NCBI GenBank assembly: GCA_011191875.1
Contig: DUFC01000031.1
Span: forward strand, 1-42,878
Length of the DNA: 42,878 bases
Reading direction: 5' to 3'
DNA from: Dehalococcoidia bacterium
GTDB lineage: Bacteria; Chloroflexota; Dehalococcoidia; Dehalococcoidales; W498
The translations under genes were made by a program, and so were the position numbers. The notes below the pieces were generated by a model. It ran no database searches and was not told where the DNA came from. It saw only the letters and a program-made list of their open reading frames with translations. This document shows positions 32,197 to 40,216 of this stretch, one piece after another; positions within the stretch are counted from its first letter, which is position 1; each line of letters starts with the position of its first letter.

Positions 32197-32643
32197 TTAG
32201 TCTGTTTCCTTTTCGGCGACAGTAACTTTAATTTTAGGTATTATATCCTTAGCCAATCTGATGGCTACCTCGTAGCCACCGAGTTGACGAATAGGCTCAG
32301 CTAACTCTACCTTCCTCTTGTCAACAACTAATCCAGTGGTGTTGTTTAGCTCAGAAGCAATATCGGCACTGGTGATTGAGCCATGGAGGCGGTCTTTAGC
32401 TCCAGCATGAGCTTTCAGGATAATCTCTTTGCCTTCTAGCTGCTGAGCTAGTTCAACTAATTCAGCCTGGGTATTAGCTTGACTCTGGGCTTTCATTTTG
32501 AACTGTGTGATGCTAGCTGGAGACTTAGCTAACAAGGCTAACTTTTTGGGGATAAGAAAGTTTCTACCATAGCCATCAGCTACTTCTTTTATCTCACCGG
32601 CTTTAGCCACATTGGACACATCTTGCATAAAAATGACTTTCAT
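32197..32643 (-). CDS. rplI: 50S ribosomal protein L9
   Basis: The 148-aa L9 starts MKVIFMQDVSNVAKAGEIKE and has VADGYGRNFLIPKKLALLA, the classic N-terminal rRNA-binding signature. The long connecting helix (about residues 41-75) and the C-terminal domain follow. AGAGGG precedes the ATG. It lies directly before dnaB, as in many bacteria. Confidence 0.97.
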   Translation of the reverse strand: MKVIFMQDVSNVAKAGEIKEVADGYGRNFLIPKKLALLAKSPASITQFKMKAQSQANTQAELVELAQQLEGKEIILKAHAGAKDRLHGSITSADIASELNNTTGLVVDKRKVELAEPIRQLGGYEVAIRLAKDIIPKIKVTVAEKETD

Positions 32644-32694
32644 AATTTTCCCTCTTAATAATTATACTTCATCTAGTAGTGAAGTGGAAGGTTA

Positions 32695-33612
32695 TCAGGA
32701 AAGAAACTTTTCGGTATAGATAGCAGCGGTAGCGCCATCACCGGCAGCAGTTATTGCTTGTCTCGCAGAGTTGCTGCGTACATCACCAGCAGCAAAAATA
32801 CCAGGTATCTCAGTCTCCATCTTGTCATTGGTAATAATATGACCAGCAGTGTCCAAAGGCAAAATGCCCTTAAGATAGTCGGTGTTAGGTTTGAGCCCGA
32901 TAGATATGAAGACTCCAGCTACCTCCAGAGTAGATTTTTCTCCCGTTTTCACCTCACGGAGCTTGATTCTTTTAACCAAATCTTCACCCTCAATTTCGTC
33001 AACTATAGCATTCCACAAGAATTGAATTTTAGGCTCAGAGAGAGCCTTTTCTTGCAGAATACGGCCGGCGCGGAGTTGGTCACGACGGTGTATCACGGTG
33101 ACCTTAGAGGCAAACTTGGCAAGATGAAGGGCTTCAGTAATAGCAGCATCGCCACCACCCACTACAGCTACTGACAACTCTCTGAAGAAGGTTGCATCAC
33201 AGGTAGCGCAGTAGGAGACCCCCCTCCCTATAAATTTCTCTTCTCCAGGTATGCTCAACTTGCGTCGTTCTGAGCCGCCGGCTATAATCGCTGCTTTCGC
33301 CATGAAGTTGCCTTCGGTCGTCTTCACCTCTTTTTGCTTCTCTCGGAGTTCAATGCCAGTAGCCTCAGCGATAATAGTATTTAGTCCATATTTTATTGCC
33401 TGCTGGTACATTAACTGTCCCAGTTCAAAGCCGCTAATGCCATCAGGAAAACCGGGATAATTCTCTACCAGTTCGGCACTTACTATCTGACCACCGACCA
33501 GCCCTCCTTCTACCAGCAGGCTATTTAGCCCGGCTCTTGAGGTGTAAAGTCCAGCGGTAAGTCCAGCCGGACCGCCACCAATAATAATTACCTCATAATT
33601 ATTGTCTACCAA
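32695..33612 (-). CDS. trxB: thioredoxin reductase
   Basis: This 305-aa NADPH-FAD disulfide reductase has the FAD loop IIGGGPAGLTAGLYTSRAG, the redox pair in ATCDATFF (CATC, then D), the NADPH fold VVGGGDAAITEALHLAKFA and the C-terminal FAD motif GIFAAGDVRS. It reduces thioredoxin, likely the TrxA encoded 167 nt upstream on the same strand. The start is TTG 33612, and the GGGGGTGGG Shine-Dalgarno is part of a repeat-like sequence that also precedes DUF2851. Confidence 0.95.
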   Translation of the reverse strand: MVDNNYEVIIIGGGPAGLTAGLYTSRAGLNSLLVEGGLVGGQIVSAELVENYPGFPDGISGFELGQLMYQQAIKYGLNTIIAEATGIELREKQKEVKTTEGNFMAKAAIIAGGSERRKLSIPGEEKFIGRGVSYCATCDATFFRELSVAVVGGGDAAITEALHLAKFASKVTVIHRRDQLRAGRILQEKALSEPKIQFLWNAIVDEIEGEDLVKRIKLREVKTGEKSTLEVAGVFISIGLKPNTDYLKGILPLDTAGHIITNDKMETEIPGIFAAGDVRSNSARQAITAAGDGATAAIYTEKFLS

Positions 33613-33655
33613 CCCACCCCCTTTATCCCCCTTCCTTTTGTAAGGGAGGGGAAAT
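33607..33655 (-). repeat. modular palindromic repeat, copy 4, at the trxB start
   Basis: CCCCCTTCC...GGGAGGGG forms an imperfect palindrome at 33627-33651. On the minus strand it is followed by AAAGGGGGTGGGTTGG, which resembles the tail of the other copies. The tail supplies the Shine-Dalgarno and TTG start of trxB. Confidence 0.55.
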
Positions 33656-33705
33656 TGGTTTTATAAAAGAGGATTTTTACCCCATTAAAAACTGTATTTT
33701 AAATA

Positions 33706-33760
33706 CCCAGAAAAATCTCTGATTTTTCTGGGAACCCAATTTATAGGGACCCCTATAATT
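33706..33760 (-). repeat. hairpin repeat family 2, copy 2, between trxA and trxB
   Basis: 11-bp perfect arms CCCAGAAAAAT (33706-33716) and ATTTTTCTGGG (33722-33732) are followed on the plus strand by AACCCAATTTAT and CCCCTATAA, similar to the DNA after the hairpin at 20198. It could also act as a terminator or attenuator between trxA and trxB. Confidence 0.6.
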
Positions 33761-33779
33761 CACCTTTATTTGACTCTCC

Positions 33780-34106
33780 CTACTTAAGGGCATCATCTAT
33801 AATTTGTTTCAGGTCTTGTTTACGTTTAGCGCCAACTACATTGGTGATAAGTTTCCCATTCCTGAAAATAAGCAAGCTAGGAATAGCCATTATGCTATAT
33901 TTGACAGCACTTTTTAGGTTCTGGTCAACATCTACCCTGACAATATTCATTCTACCGCTAAATTCTTCAGCCAACTCATCTAGTATTGGGGCAATCATAA
34001 GGCACGGTTGGCACCACGGTGCCCAGAAGTCTACCAGCACCGGTATCTCTGATTGTAGCACAATTTGGTCAAATTCATCGTCATTTACTGCAAGTGGTTC
34101 ACTCAT
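33780..34106 (-). CDS. trxA: thioredoxin with variant WCQPC active site
   Basis: This 108-aa thioredoxin-fold protein shows VLVDFWAPWCQPCLMIAP, VRVDVDQN, SIMAIPSLLIFRNGK and a Gly-Ala after the cis-Pro loop. The active site is WCQPC rather than WCGPC, with Gln in place of Gly, which may shift its redox potential. GGAGGAAAGCT precedes the start and lies in the end of plsX; the two genes overlap by 8 nt. It sits with trxB, its likely reductase. Confidence 0.92.
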   Translation of the reverse strand: MSEPLAVNDDEFDQIVLQSEIPVLVDFWAPWCQPCLMIAPILDELAEEFSGRMNIVRVDVDQNLKSAVKYSIMAIPSLLIFRNGKLITNVVGAKRKQDLKQIIDDALK

Positions 34107-35091
34107 AGCTTTCCTCCTTAATTCTCTGTAAGATGTCTCGTTCTACTACCTGTTTGGCTAAACCAATGGCATTCTTAATAGCCCTGGCTTGGCTACGACC
34201 ATGAGCTATAATAACATTTCCATTCACCCCTAGCAGGCATGACCCACCATATTCTCTATAGTCCATCCTTTTAACCAAGGAACCTAATCCTACATCATAG
34301 AGTAAGGTGCGCCCCTGGTGGTGATAAGCACTGGAAATAAGCTGCCCTACTCGCCGCAGATTCATAAAGGCGTCGCCCAGTCCTTCAAGAGTCTTGAGCA
34401 CTATATTGCCAGTGAAGCCGTCAGTAACGATGATATCGGCTGCCCTTTTTGAGATGTCTTGTCCTTCTATATTGCCGATAAAGTTTAAATTGGTCTTCTT
34501 GAGAATCTGATGGCTTTCCTGAGTTAGACGGTTGCCCTTGGTTTCCTCTTCGCCATTGCTAAGTAAGCCAACCCGCGGTGAGCTGATGCCGAGAATCTCT
34601 TTAATGTAGATGGTACCCAATTGGGCAAATTGAACTAGAAAACTTGGTCGGCAATCAGCATTGGCACCGGCATCAATAAGAAGAATGGGAGCAGCGGCGT
34701 CGATGTGAAGGAGACTGCCTACGGCAGGGCGTTGGATACCCTTTGCTGTCCCTAGATTGAGAAGGGCGGCTCCGACTACCGCTCCGCTACTGCCGGCAGA
34801 GACAAAGGCTGAGGCAGTGCCATTCTTTAACATATCAATACCAACTATTATTGAAGAATCTGGTTTATTGCGGATAGCTTTGAGCGGTGACTCACCAAGC
34901 TCAATGCTCTGGCTAGCCTCGACGATGGTGATGCCAGGTTTGTTTAAATGGCGACCTACCAGCACACGGAGTATTGATTTCCTGCCTACCAGAGCAATAT
35001 CTACTTTATATTCTTGAGCTGCTTTTATGGCTCCCTTAACTATTTCGTGGGGAGCATACTCTCCACCGGCGGCATCAACAGCAATTATCAT
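34099..35091 (-). CDS. plsX: phosphate acyltransferase PlsX
   Basis: PlsX makes acyl-phosphate from acyl-ACP as the first step of phosphatidic acid synthesis, with PlsY. The 330-aa protein starts IIAVDAAGGEYAPHEIVKGA and has ALVGRKSIL, KPDSSIIVGIDMLKNGTASA, FVSAGSSGAVVGAALLNLG, LIDAGANADC and VTDGFTGNIVLKTLEG, all family marks. AGGAAG precedes ATG. In many bacteria plsX lies with rpmF and fab genes; here it sits between an activase gene and trxA. Confidence 0.95.
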   Translation of the reverse strand: MIIAVDAAGGEYAPHEIVKGAIKAAQEYKVDIALVGRKSILRVLVGRHLNKPGITIVEASQSIELGESPLKAIRNKPDSSIIVGIDMLKNGTASAFVSAGSSGAVVGAALLNLGTAKGIQRPAVGSLLHIDAAAPILLIDAGANADCRPSFLVQFAQLGTIYIKEILGISSPRVGLLSNGEEETKGNRLTQESHQILKKTNLNFIGNIEGQDISKRAADIIVTDGFTGNIVLKTLEGLGDAFMNLRRVGQLISSAYHHQGRTLLYDVGLGSLVKRMDYREYGGSCLLGVNGNVIIAHGRSQARAIKNAIGLAKQVVERDILQRIKEESYE

Positions 35092-35112
35092 CTACTTCCT
35101 CGGTTAAAGTTT

Positions 35113-36078
35113 TTAACTGCTAGAACCTCTCTCCCATCGGTCACACCGACCTCCCCAACGGGCAAGAACCCGACCATTAAGCGAAAGCTGGGCTATCTCA
35201 CATAGGTTAGGACAGGCTTCGCATTCGAAAGAGGAGGTATAGTACTTTATTTCACTTACGCCAAATCCCTTGAATTTGCTTCCGTTGTCGCTATTCAGTA
35301 TCTCTTCGTGTACCAGTAAGGCGGCTCCGATTGCCCCCATAATCTCATGGTGGGGTGGAACAATGACTTCGGCATTAAGCTCTTCCTGGAGCGCCTTCAC
35401 TATAGCCTGGTTAAAGGCAACCCCACCCTGAAATACTACTGGCGGTTTAATATCCTTGCCTAAACCAACATTATTAAAGTAGTTGCGCACTAGTGCTTGG
35501 CACAGCCCGTAGAGAATATCCTCAGTCCGATGCCCCATTTGTTGTTTGTGAATCATGTCTGATTCAGCAAAAACGGTGCATCGTCCAGCAATGCGCACTG
35601 GGGTGTCACTAGCTAATGCCCTTCGGCTGAACTCCTCAATGCTCACATTAAGGCGTAATGCTTGATGGTCAAGAAAACTACCGGTTCCGGCAGCGCATAC
35701 CGTGTTCATACCAAAGTCAGTTACTACCCCGTCTCTAACAATGATAATTTTACTGTCTTGCCCACCAATTTCAATAATGGTCTGCACTTCAGGTAGATAT
35801 TGCAGAGTAGCCACAGCATGGCTAGTAATCTCATTCTTAACTAAATCGGCGCCAACGATAACTCCAGCCAAGTAGCGGGCACTACCAGTGGTAGCCACAC
35901 CACAAATGTTAACATCCTCAGGCAATTGCTGTTTGATTTGCGTTAGCCCTTGCTGCACCATTTCAATGGGCTTGCCTTCCGTTAACAGGTAAAGGTTAGT
36001 AATAAGCTTATCATATTCATCCAGCACAGCCAATTTAGTAGTTACTGAGCCAACATCAATGCCCAAATAAGCTTCCAT
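35113..36078 (-). CDS. acyl-CoA dehydratase activase (BadF/BadG/HgdC family)
   Basis: This 321-aa ASKHA-fold ATPase has the phosphate-1 loop YLGIDVGSVTTKLAVLDEYD. The cluster cysteines that bridge the dimer's [4Fe-4S] in HgdC are present in MNTVCAAGTGSFLDHQ and AGRCTVFAESDMIH, as are IIEIGGQDSKII and VVFQGGVAFNQA. Activases of this kind drive ATP-dependent single-electron transfer to 2-hydroxyacyl-CoA dehydratases or benzoyl-CoA reductase. A C-terminal cluster (CEACPNLCEIAQ) matches the DUF2229-associated subgroup. The target enzyme is not in the window. Confidence 0.9.
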   Translation of the reverse strand: MEAYLGIDVGSVTTKLAVLDEYDKLITNLYLLTEGKPIEMVQQGLTQIKQQLPEDVNICGVATTGSARYLAGVIVGADLVKNEITSHAVATLQYLPEVQTIIEIGGQDSKIIIVRDGVVTDFGMNTVCAAGTGSFLDHQALRLNVSIEEFSRRALASDTPVRIAGRCTVFAESDMIHKQQMGHRTEDILYGLCQALVRNYFNNVGLGKDIKPPVVFQGGVAFNQAIVKALQEELNAEVIVPPHHEIMGAIGAALLVHEEILNSDNGSKFKGFGVSEIKYYTSSFECEACPNLCEIAQLSLNGRVLARWGGRCDRWERGSSS

Positions 36079-36098
36079 AAACTCTCCTTAGCTGATGC

Positions 36099-37181
36099 TC
36101 ACTTATTATTGCACTTTCTCCGCCTGCATTCCAGCAGGTCAACAAATGCCTCCAGTCGGGTCAACACACCTGCTTTAGCTATTTGCTCATCACAGAGTAT
36201 GGTTAACACTGGGATATTTTCTTTGGTTGATGGCATGATGTTTTGAGCTGTTATTTCAGGCATACAGGTGAAAGGGGCTAGATGTACTAAACCGTCGTAC
36301 TCCTTAGCGTGGAGCACCTTTTCCCCCACCGATTCCCAGCCATCGCCACCAATATCCCGCTTGAGGTAGGGTAGAGCTGCCTTGTGGATTCTGTCTTTCT
36401 CATTCATACCGAGGGGATTGAGAAACAGGCTGAATTTAGTCCACTCTGAGATGAAGGTCATCCGTCTTACCTCCACCCCCAGCTTGCCCAACTCGCTCTC
36501 CACATCTAGATTGGAGAATGGCTCCAGAACCACATAAAACTCCCCGGTAATGCCCACTATCAGTGGTTGAGCCTGATTATCCTTAGTTACCTGGTTGAGC
36601 TGGTCTATGTAGTCGGTTTGCACCCTCTTTAGGGTAGCATAATCGTCTGCCTTATCTATAGCCTTGATTGCTTTGGCAAATAACCAATTAGCTTTCCCCT
36701 TTATTCGCTCTATAGGGCGCACCTTTTGAACTACCCTCTCTATCTTATCCAGGGCATTTAGTTTAGCCAAACCAAAACGAAAGGCTGATATAATTCTAGA
36801 CCAAGGAGCATAATTTGACAAACGCTTAATTACTTTAAGTAAGCCGAATAGCTTCTGCTCAGAAACCCCTAACTGGACCATTTCACAATTATATCCCAGG
36901 TCACGAATAATTTGTTCCTGTATTTTAGCGTAGTAGCCCAAGCGGCAGATACCATAGCCACCGGCCATAAGCAGGGTATCTGCTCCTAACTCAGCAGCTT
37001 CAATCAAGTTACCCAGGGTCAGTTTGAATGGGATACAAAGCCCTTCGGGAGAGTGTTTGACACCCAGAGATAGGGTGCGTTGACTATTGACTGGCGGTAT
37101 CACGTAGTCAATATTAAGCCGCTCAAATAGAGCTTTAACAGGTATATATAAGTTGCCCATATGGGGTATGCCTATACGCAT
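36099..37181 (-). CDS. DUF2229 / activase-associated protein, paralogue B
   Basis: The 360-aa protein begins MRIGIPHMGNLYIPVKALFE and has HSPEGLCIPFKLTLGNLIEA, the Cys-Pro-Phe-Lys segment of DUF2229-type proteins, LMAGGYGICRLGYYA and APFTCMPEITAQNIMP. These cysteines resemble iron-sulfur ligands of HgdB-like dehydratase components. In many genomes this domain is fused to the BadF-type activase; here they are separate genes in one operon. Its function is unknown; a dedicated electron acceptor or alternative substrate is plausible. It overlaps paralogue A by 10 nt. Confidence 0.8.
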   Translation of the reverse strand: MRIGIPHMGNLYIPVKALFERLNIDYVIPPVNSQRTLSLGVKHSPEGLCIPFKLTLGNLIEAAELGADTLLMAGGYGICRLGYYAKIQEQIIRDLGYNCEMVQLGVSEQKLFGLLKVIKRLSNYAPWSRIISAFRFGLAKLNALDKIERVVQKVRPIERIKGKANWLFAKAIKAIDKADDYATLKRVQTDYIDQLNQVTKDNQAQPLIVGITGEFYVVLEPFSNLDVESELGKLGVEVRRMTFISEWTKFSLFLNPLGMNEKDRIHKAALPYLKRDIGGDGWESVGEKVLHAKEYDGLVHLAPFTCMPEITAQNIMPSTKENIPVLTILCDEQIAKAGVLTRLEAFVDLLECRRRKCNNK

Positions 37182-38173
37182 GTTTTTACCTGACTCCTTT
37201 TCCTTCTGTGTATCATATCAAGGAAGGCTTCTAGCCGGGTAACTATGCCAGCTTCAGCAGTGTGCTCCTCCAGAGTAAGGCTCATAAAAGGAGTAGCCTT
37301 TAGCCTACTAGCTTGCTGCCGTACTACATCCATCATCACAGAATCAGGTCCGCAACCAAAGGCTATTATACCAATAACACCATCAGCTCCACTTTGCAAG
37401 TAGTGGGCACCAGCTCCCACTACTTCTTCTTCGTATGTCCAATAGGCTCTGCCAACTAATCTGGCTATAGCTGATTGAAGCTCTTCTGTACTGAGCATCT
37501 CCGGGGTTAGCACCCTATTATGAGCCTGCTCAAGCCGGTGGATGAGGCGGTGATTTACATGTTCATCATAAAGGAGATAGGGGTGACCAATGACGGCAAT
37601 GGTGGCTTGGGCCGAAATTAGGTAGCTGGAATTTGCTTCTGCCTCAGCTGTGCCTGATATTCTCTCTATTACCTGTGGCGGTGTTAAGTTACGGCTGGAC
37701 ATTAGCTGGTGGTAATTCAGGTGAGCCTGCCAGGCGGCTTGGCTGGCTCGCCTGACCCTAAGTGGATACCAAGTAAGATGTCGTCCCAGCTGGTAAATGG
37801 CTTGATACAGGTTACGCTTCCCTTTATTAATGTCAATATCTATATCTAGAATAGGGGGGGATTCAGGAATAACAGCTCGGGTTAAATCAGGCAAGCCAAG
37901 AAACTTGGAGCAATTGTAAACTTTGCTTTCCACACTGCGGATGGCAGGGACAAAAATATAATCGCACTTTCCTACTAGAGCCAGGATGTGCCCCAAAAAG
38001 ACCTTTACTGGCAAACAGGTATCAGCCACTACTCGCGACGAACCTGATGCCAGCATAACTTGAGTGGTTGGTGGTGAAACCACCACCTCTGCTCCCAATT
38101 CCTCAAAGAAGGTCTTCCACATAGGATAGTATTGGTAGTAGAGTAAAGCTCTAGGAATACCTATCCTAATCAT
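37172..38173 (-). CDS. DUF2229 / activase-associated protein, paralogue A
   Basis: The 333-aa protein starts MIRIGIPRALLYYQYYPMWK. It carries VVADTCLPVKVFLGHILAL (the CxPxK segment), PAIRSVESKVYNCSKFLG and GIIAFGCGPDSVMMDVV. The cysteines are likely cluster ligands, as in HgdB-fold proteins. It is related to the next gene and overlaps the M20 gene by 4 nt (ATGA) and paralogue B by 10 nt. Together with the activase it looks like a split version of the giant activase proteins found in clostridia. Confidence 0.8.
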   Translation of the reverse strand: MIRIGIPRALLYYQYYPMWKTFFEELGAEVVVSPPTTQVMLASGSSRVVADTCLPVKVFLGHILALVGKCDYIFVPAIRSVESKVYNCSKFLGLPDLTRAVIPESPPILDIDIDINKGKRNLYQAIYQLGRHLTWYPLRVRRASQAAWQAHLNYHQLMSSRNLTPPQVIERISGTAEAEANSSYLISAQATIAVIGHPYLLYDEHVNHRLIHRLEQAHNRVLTPEMLSTEELQSAIARLVGRAYWTYEEEVVGAGAHYLQSGADGVIGIIAFGCGPDSVMMDVVRQQASRLKATPFMSLTLEEHTAEAGIVTRLEAFLDMIHRRKRSQVKTCV

Positions 38174-39342
38174 TTACTTTGCTCAAACTCCTGCTTAACC
38201 TTGATAATAATTTCGGGATTGGTTACCAAGTCAACAACGGTCATAGCTAGAGCCTTAGCGGCATCAACCAGCCCTTGAATACCTGCCTCAGAGGCTGCTG
38301 CCTCAGCAAACCGGGGGGAATGGACCAGCACCTCTTCCGGGGCTATAGCCACAAAAGGGTGAATACTAGGTACTAGCTGGCTAACATTACCCATATCGGT
38401 GCTACCGAAGGCTTTACTGGGGTCGGAGAGCTCGACCTTGCGCCCCAGGGATTGCATATTTTGAATAAATACTTGAACTAGAGCTAGATTATTACGCAGG
38501 GGAGCATAGCGTATGTTTCCCCACCTATATTCCAAGCGGGCACCACTAGCAGTGGCGGCTCCGATAAAGCAATTCAGAACCTTCTGTTTTAGTTCATCAA
38601 GATAGCTATCATCCTCGGCACGCACCAGAAAGTTTCCGGCGCTGTGAGCGGGGACGATATTAGCTGCCTCCCCCCCCTCAGTAATAATACCATGGATACG
38701 GGCTTTATCCTTAATGTGCTGCCTGAGCGAATTAATGGCGACAAAGGAGTCTAGCATTGCTTCTAGGGCATTAATGCCAGCCTCCGGTCGAGCTGCGGCA
38801 TGGGCTGCCTTGCCAAAGAATTCGACCTCTAGAGACAGGCAGGCAAGGGCTTGGGTGGTGGCGACATCACATACTCCCGGGTGCACCATCATAGTCATAT
38901 CTACATTATCAAAGGCTCCTCTGTCAGCCATTATTGCCTTGCCCCCATATAGCTCCTCAGCCGGGGTACCGATGACCAGTATACTACCCCCGAAGCGGTC
39001 AATAGCCAGCTTAGAAGCTACACCGGCGCCAACGGCACAAGTAGCTATTAGATTGTGACCGCAGGCATGCCCAAGATTAGGCAGGGCATCATACTCGGCC
39101 AGAATAGCAATAGCCGGCTTCCCTTGCCCATAGCTCCCCTTGAAAGCAGTCGGTAACTCACAGATACCCCTTTCTATAGAGAAGCCGCTTTCCTCGAGGT
39201 ATTGGGTTAACCAAGTGGCTGCCTTGACTTCTTGGAAACCTAGTTCAGGGTTGGAGTGGATTTTTAGGCTTAGCTCACTGAGTTGGTGGCGGCGAGCGTC
39301 TATCTCACCAGAGACTTGAGCCTTTAGTTCCTCTGTATCCAA
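38170..39342 (-). CDS. M20 family metallopeptidase / amidohydrolase
   Basis: This 390-aa protein has LKIHSNPELGFQEVKAATWL, ILAEYDALPNLGHACGHNLI (metal ligands in the Asp and His positions), GTPAEELYGGKAIMADRG, FFGKAAHAAARPEAGINALE and AFGSTDMGNVSQLVP. The set matches the IAA-amidohydrolase/AbgB-like branch, which cleaves amide bonds of N-acyl amino acids or p-aminobenzoyl-glutamate; the substrate is uncertain. The start is TTG 39342 with GGAGAG at 5 nt. It is first in a minus-strand operon with the DUF2229 genes, but a functional link is only positional. Confidence 0.88.
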   Translation of the reverse strand: MDTEELKAQVSGEIDARRHQLSELSLKIHSNPELGFQEVKAATWLTQYLEESGFSIERGICELPTAFKGSYGQGKPAIAILAEYDALPNLGHACGHNLIATCAVGAGVASKLAIDRFGGSILVIGTPAEELYGGKAIMADRGAFDNVDMTMMVHPGVCDVATTQALACLSLEVEFFGKAAHAAARPEAGINALEAMLDSFVAINSLRQHIKDKARIHGIITEGGEAANIVPAHSAGNFLVRAEDDSYLDELKQKVLNCFIGAATASGARLEYRWGNIRYAPLRNNLALVQVFIQNMQSLGRKVELSDPSKAFGSTDMGNVSQLVPSIHPFVAIAPEEVLVHSPRFAEAAASEAGIQGLVDAAKALAMTVVDLVTNPEIIIKVKQEFEQSK

Positions 39343-39439
39343 ATTCTCTCCATCCTGAGAATAGCTTTCTAATAGCGTTTATTATAGCTTAATGTAACTA
39401 GGATTGCTAGGCGTTAACACCCCATCCTCACCGTGAAGC

Positions 39440-39468
39440 TTGACTCCCTACTCGAAAATGATTAAACT
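39440..39468 (+). promoter_or_regulatory. promoter of the FmdB gene cluster
   Basis: TTGACT (39440-39445), a 17-bp spacer and TAAACT (39463-39468), about 18 bp before the first FmdB ATG. The GATTAAACTAACAA segment around the -10 box is repeated before the second and third genes. Confidence 0.6.
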
Positions 39469-39486
39469 AACAATGGAGGAAAGAAG

Positions 39487-39702
39487 ATGCCGATTTATGA
39501 GTATGTTTGTCCTAAATGCAATTTAAAGTTTGAACTGCGATGCTCATTTAGTGAGTCTAGCGAAGAAGCTCCCTGTCCCAATTGCCAAAGTAGTGCCAAA
39601 CGGGTATTCTCCGCCTTTGGCATCTCATCCGTAAGTGAATACGGACAACACCTGGCTAGAGGTGGCAAGCCCCGTTCTGGTGTTTTTGATAGTAAAAAAT
39701 GA
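39487..39702 (+). CDS. FmdB family zinc ribbon protein, copy 1
   Basis: This 71-aa protein begins MPIYEYVCPKCNLKFELRC, the FmdB/CxxC_CxxC_SSSS signature, with zinc ligands Cys8, Cys11, Cys30 and Cys33, then KRVFSAFGIS. Members are small putative regulators first linked to formamidase or formylmethanofuran-dehydrogenase genes; the function is unsettled. GGAGGAAAG precedes ATG. It is the first of three tandem paralogues. Confidence 0.9.
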   Translation: MPIYEYVCPKCNLKFELRCSFSESSEEAPCPNCQSSAKRVFSAFGISSVSEYGQHLARGGKPRSGVFDSKK

Positions 39703-39727
39703 TTTAACTAACAAGAGAGAAGGAAAA

Positions 39728-39949
39728 ATGCCAACTTATGAGTATGTTTGTCCCAAATGCAATCTAAAGTTTGAGCTGAAACGCCCGATTAGTGAGGCTG
39801 GCCAGGATGCTGCCTGCCCCCATTGCCACAGTAGTGCTAAACGGGTATTCTCCACCTTATCCATCGTTGTCAAAGATGGATACGGTCTGTCCTTTTCCAG
39901 AACCGACAAGCCCGGTTCTGATGGTGTTATAGGTAGTAAAAAGGATTAA
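39728..39949 (+). CDS. FmdB family zinc ribbon protein, copy 2
   Basis: This 73-aa paralogue starts MPTYEYVCPKCNLKFELK and keeps all four zinc cysteines. The start is ATG 39728, aligned to the other copies, with GAAGG upstream; a reading frame opening at 39635 extends back into copy 1 and is not real. The C-terminal part (FSTLSIVVKDGYGLSFS) differs from copy 1, so the duplication is not recent. Confidence 0.9.
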   Translation: MPTYEYVCPKCNLKFELKRPISEAGQDAACPHCHSSAKRVFSTLSIVVKDGYGLSFSRTDKPGSDGVIGSKKD

Positions 39950-39970
39950 ACTAACAAGAGAAGATGGGAA

Positions 39971-40204
39971 ATGCCAATATATGAGTATGTCTGTGCCAAA
40001 TGCAATTTAAGGTTTGAGTTGCGACGTCCGCTTAGTGAGGCTAGCCAGGATTCTACCTGTCCCCAGTGCCATAGCAGGGCTAAGCGGTTATTCTCCACCT
40101 TCGCCTCCTTCTCTACAGATAAAAGCGGATTAACCACTCCTATAGCTGGCAGCAATCCATGTGCTAGTTGCAGTGCTACTAGCTGTGATACCTGCAATCC
40201 TTAA
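39971..40204 (+). CDS. FmdB family zinc ribbon protein, copy 3
   Basis: This 77-aa paralogue starts MPIYEYVCAKCNLRFELR and keeps the four zinc cysteines. Unlike copies 1 and 2 it ends in a second cysteine-rich segment (CASCSATSCDTCNP), which resembles the C-terminal tails of many FmdB proteins and may bind a second metal. It lies 21 nt after copy 2. Confidence 0.9.
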   Translation: MPIYEYVCAKCNLRFELRRPLSEASQDSTCPQCHSRAKRLFSTFASFSTDKSGLTTPIAGSNPCASCSATSCDTCNP

Positions 40205-40216
40205 TTGAGGCGGGAT

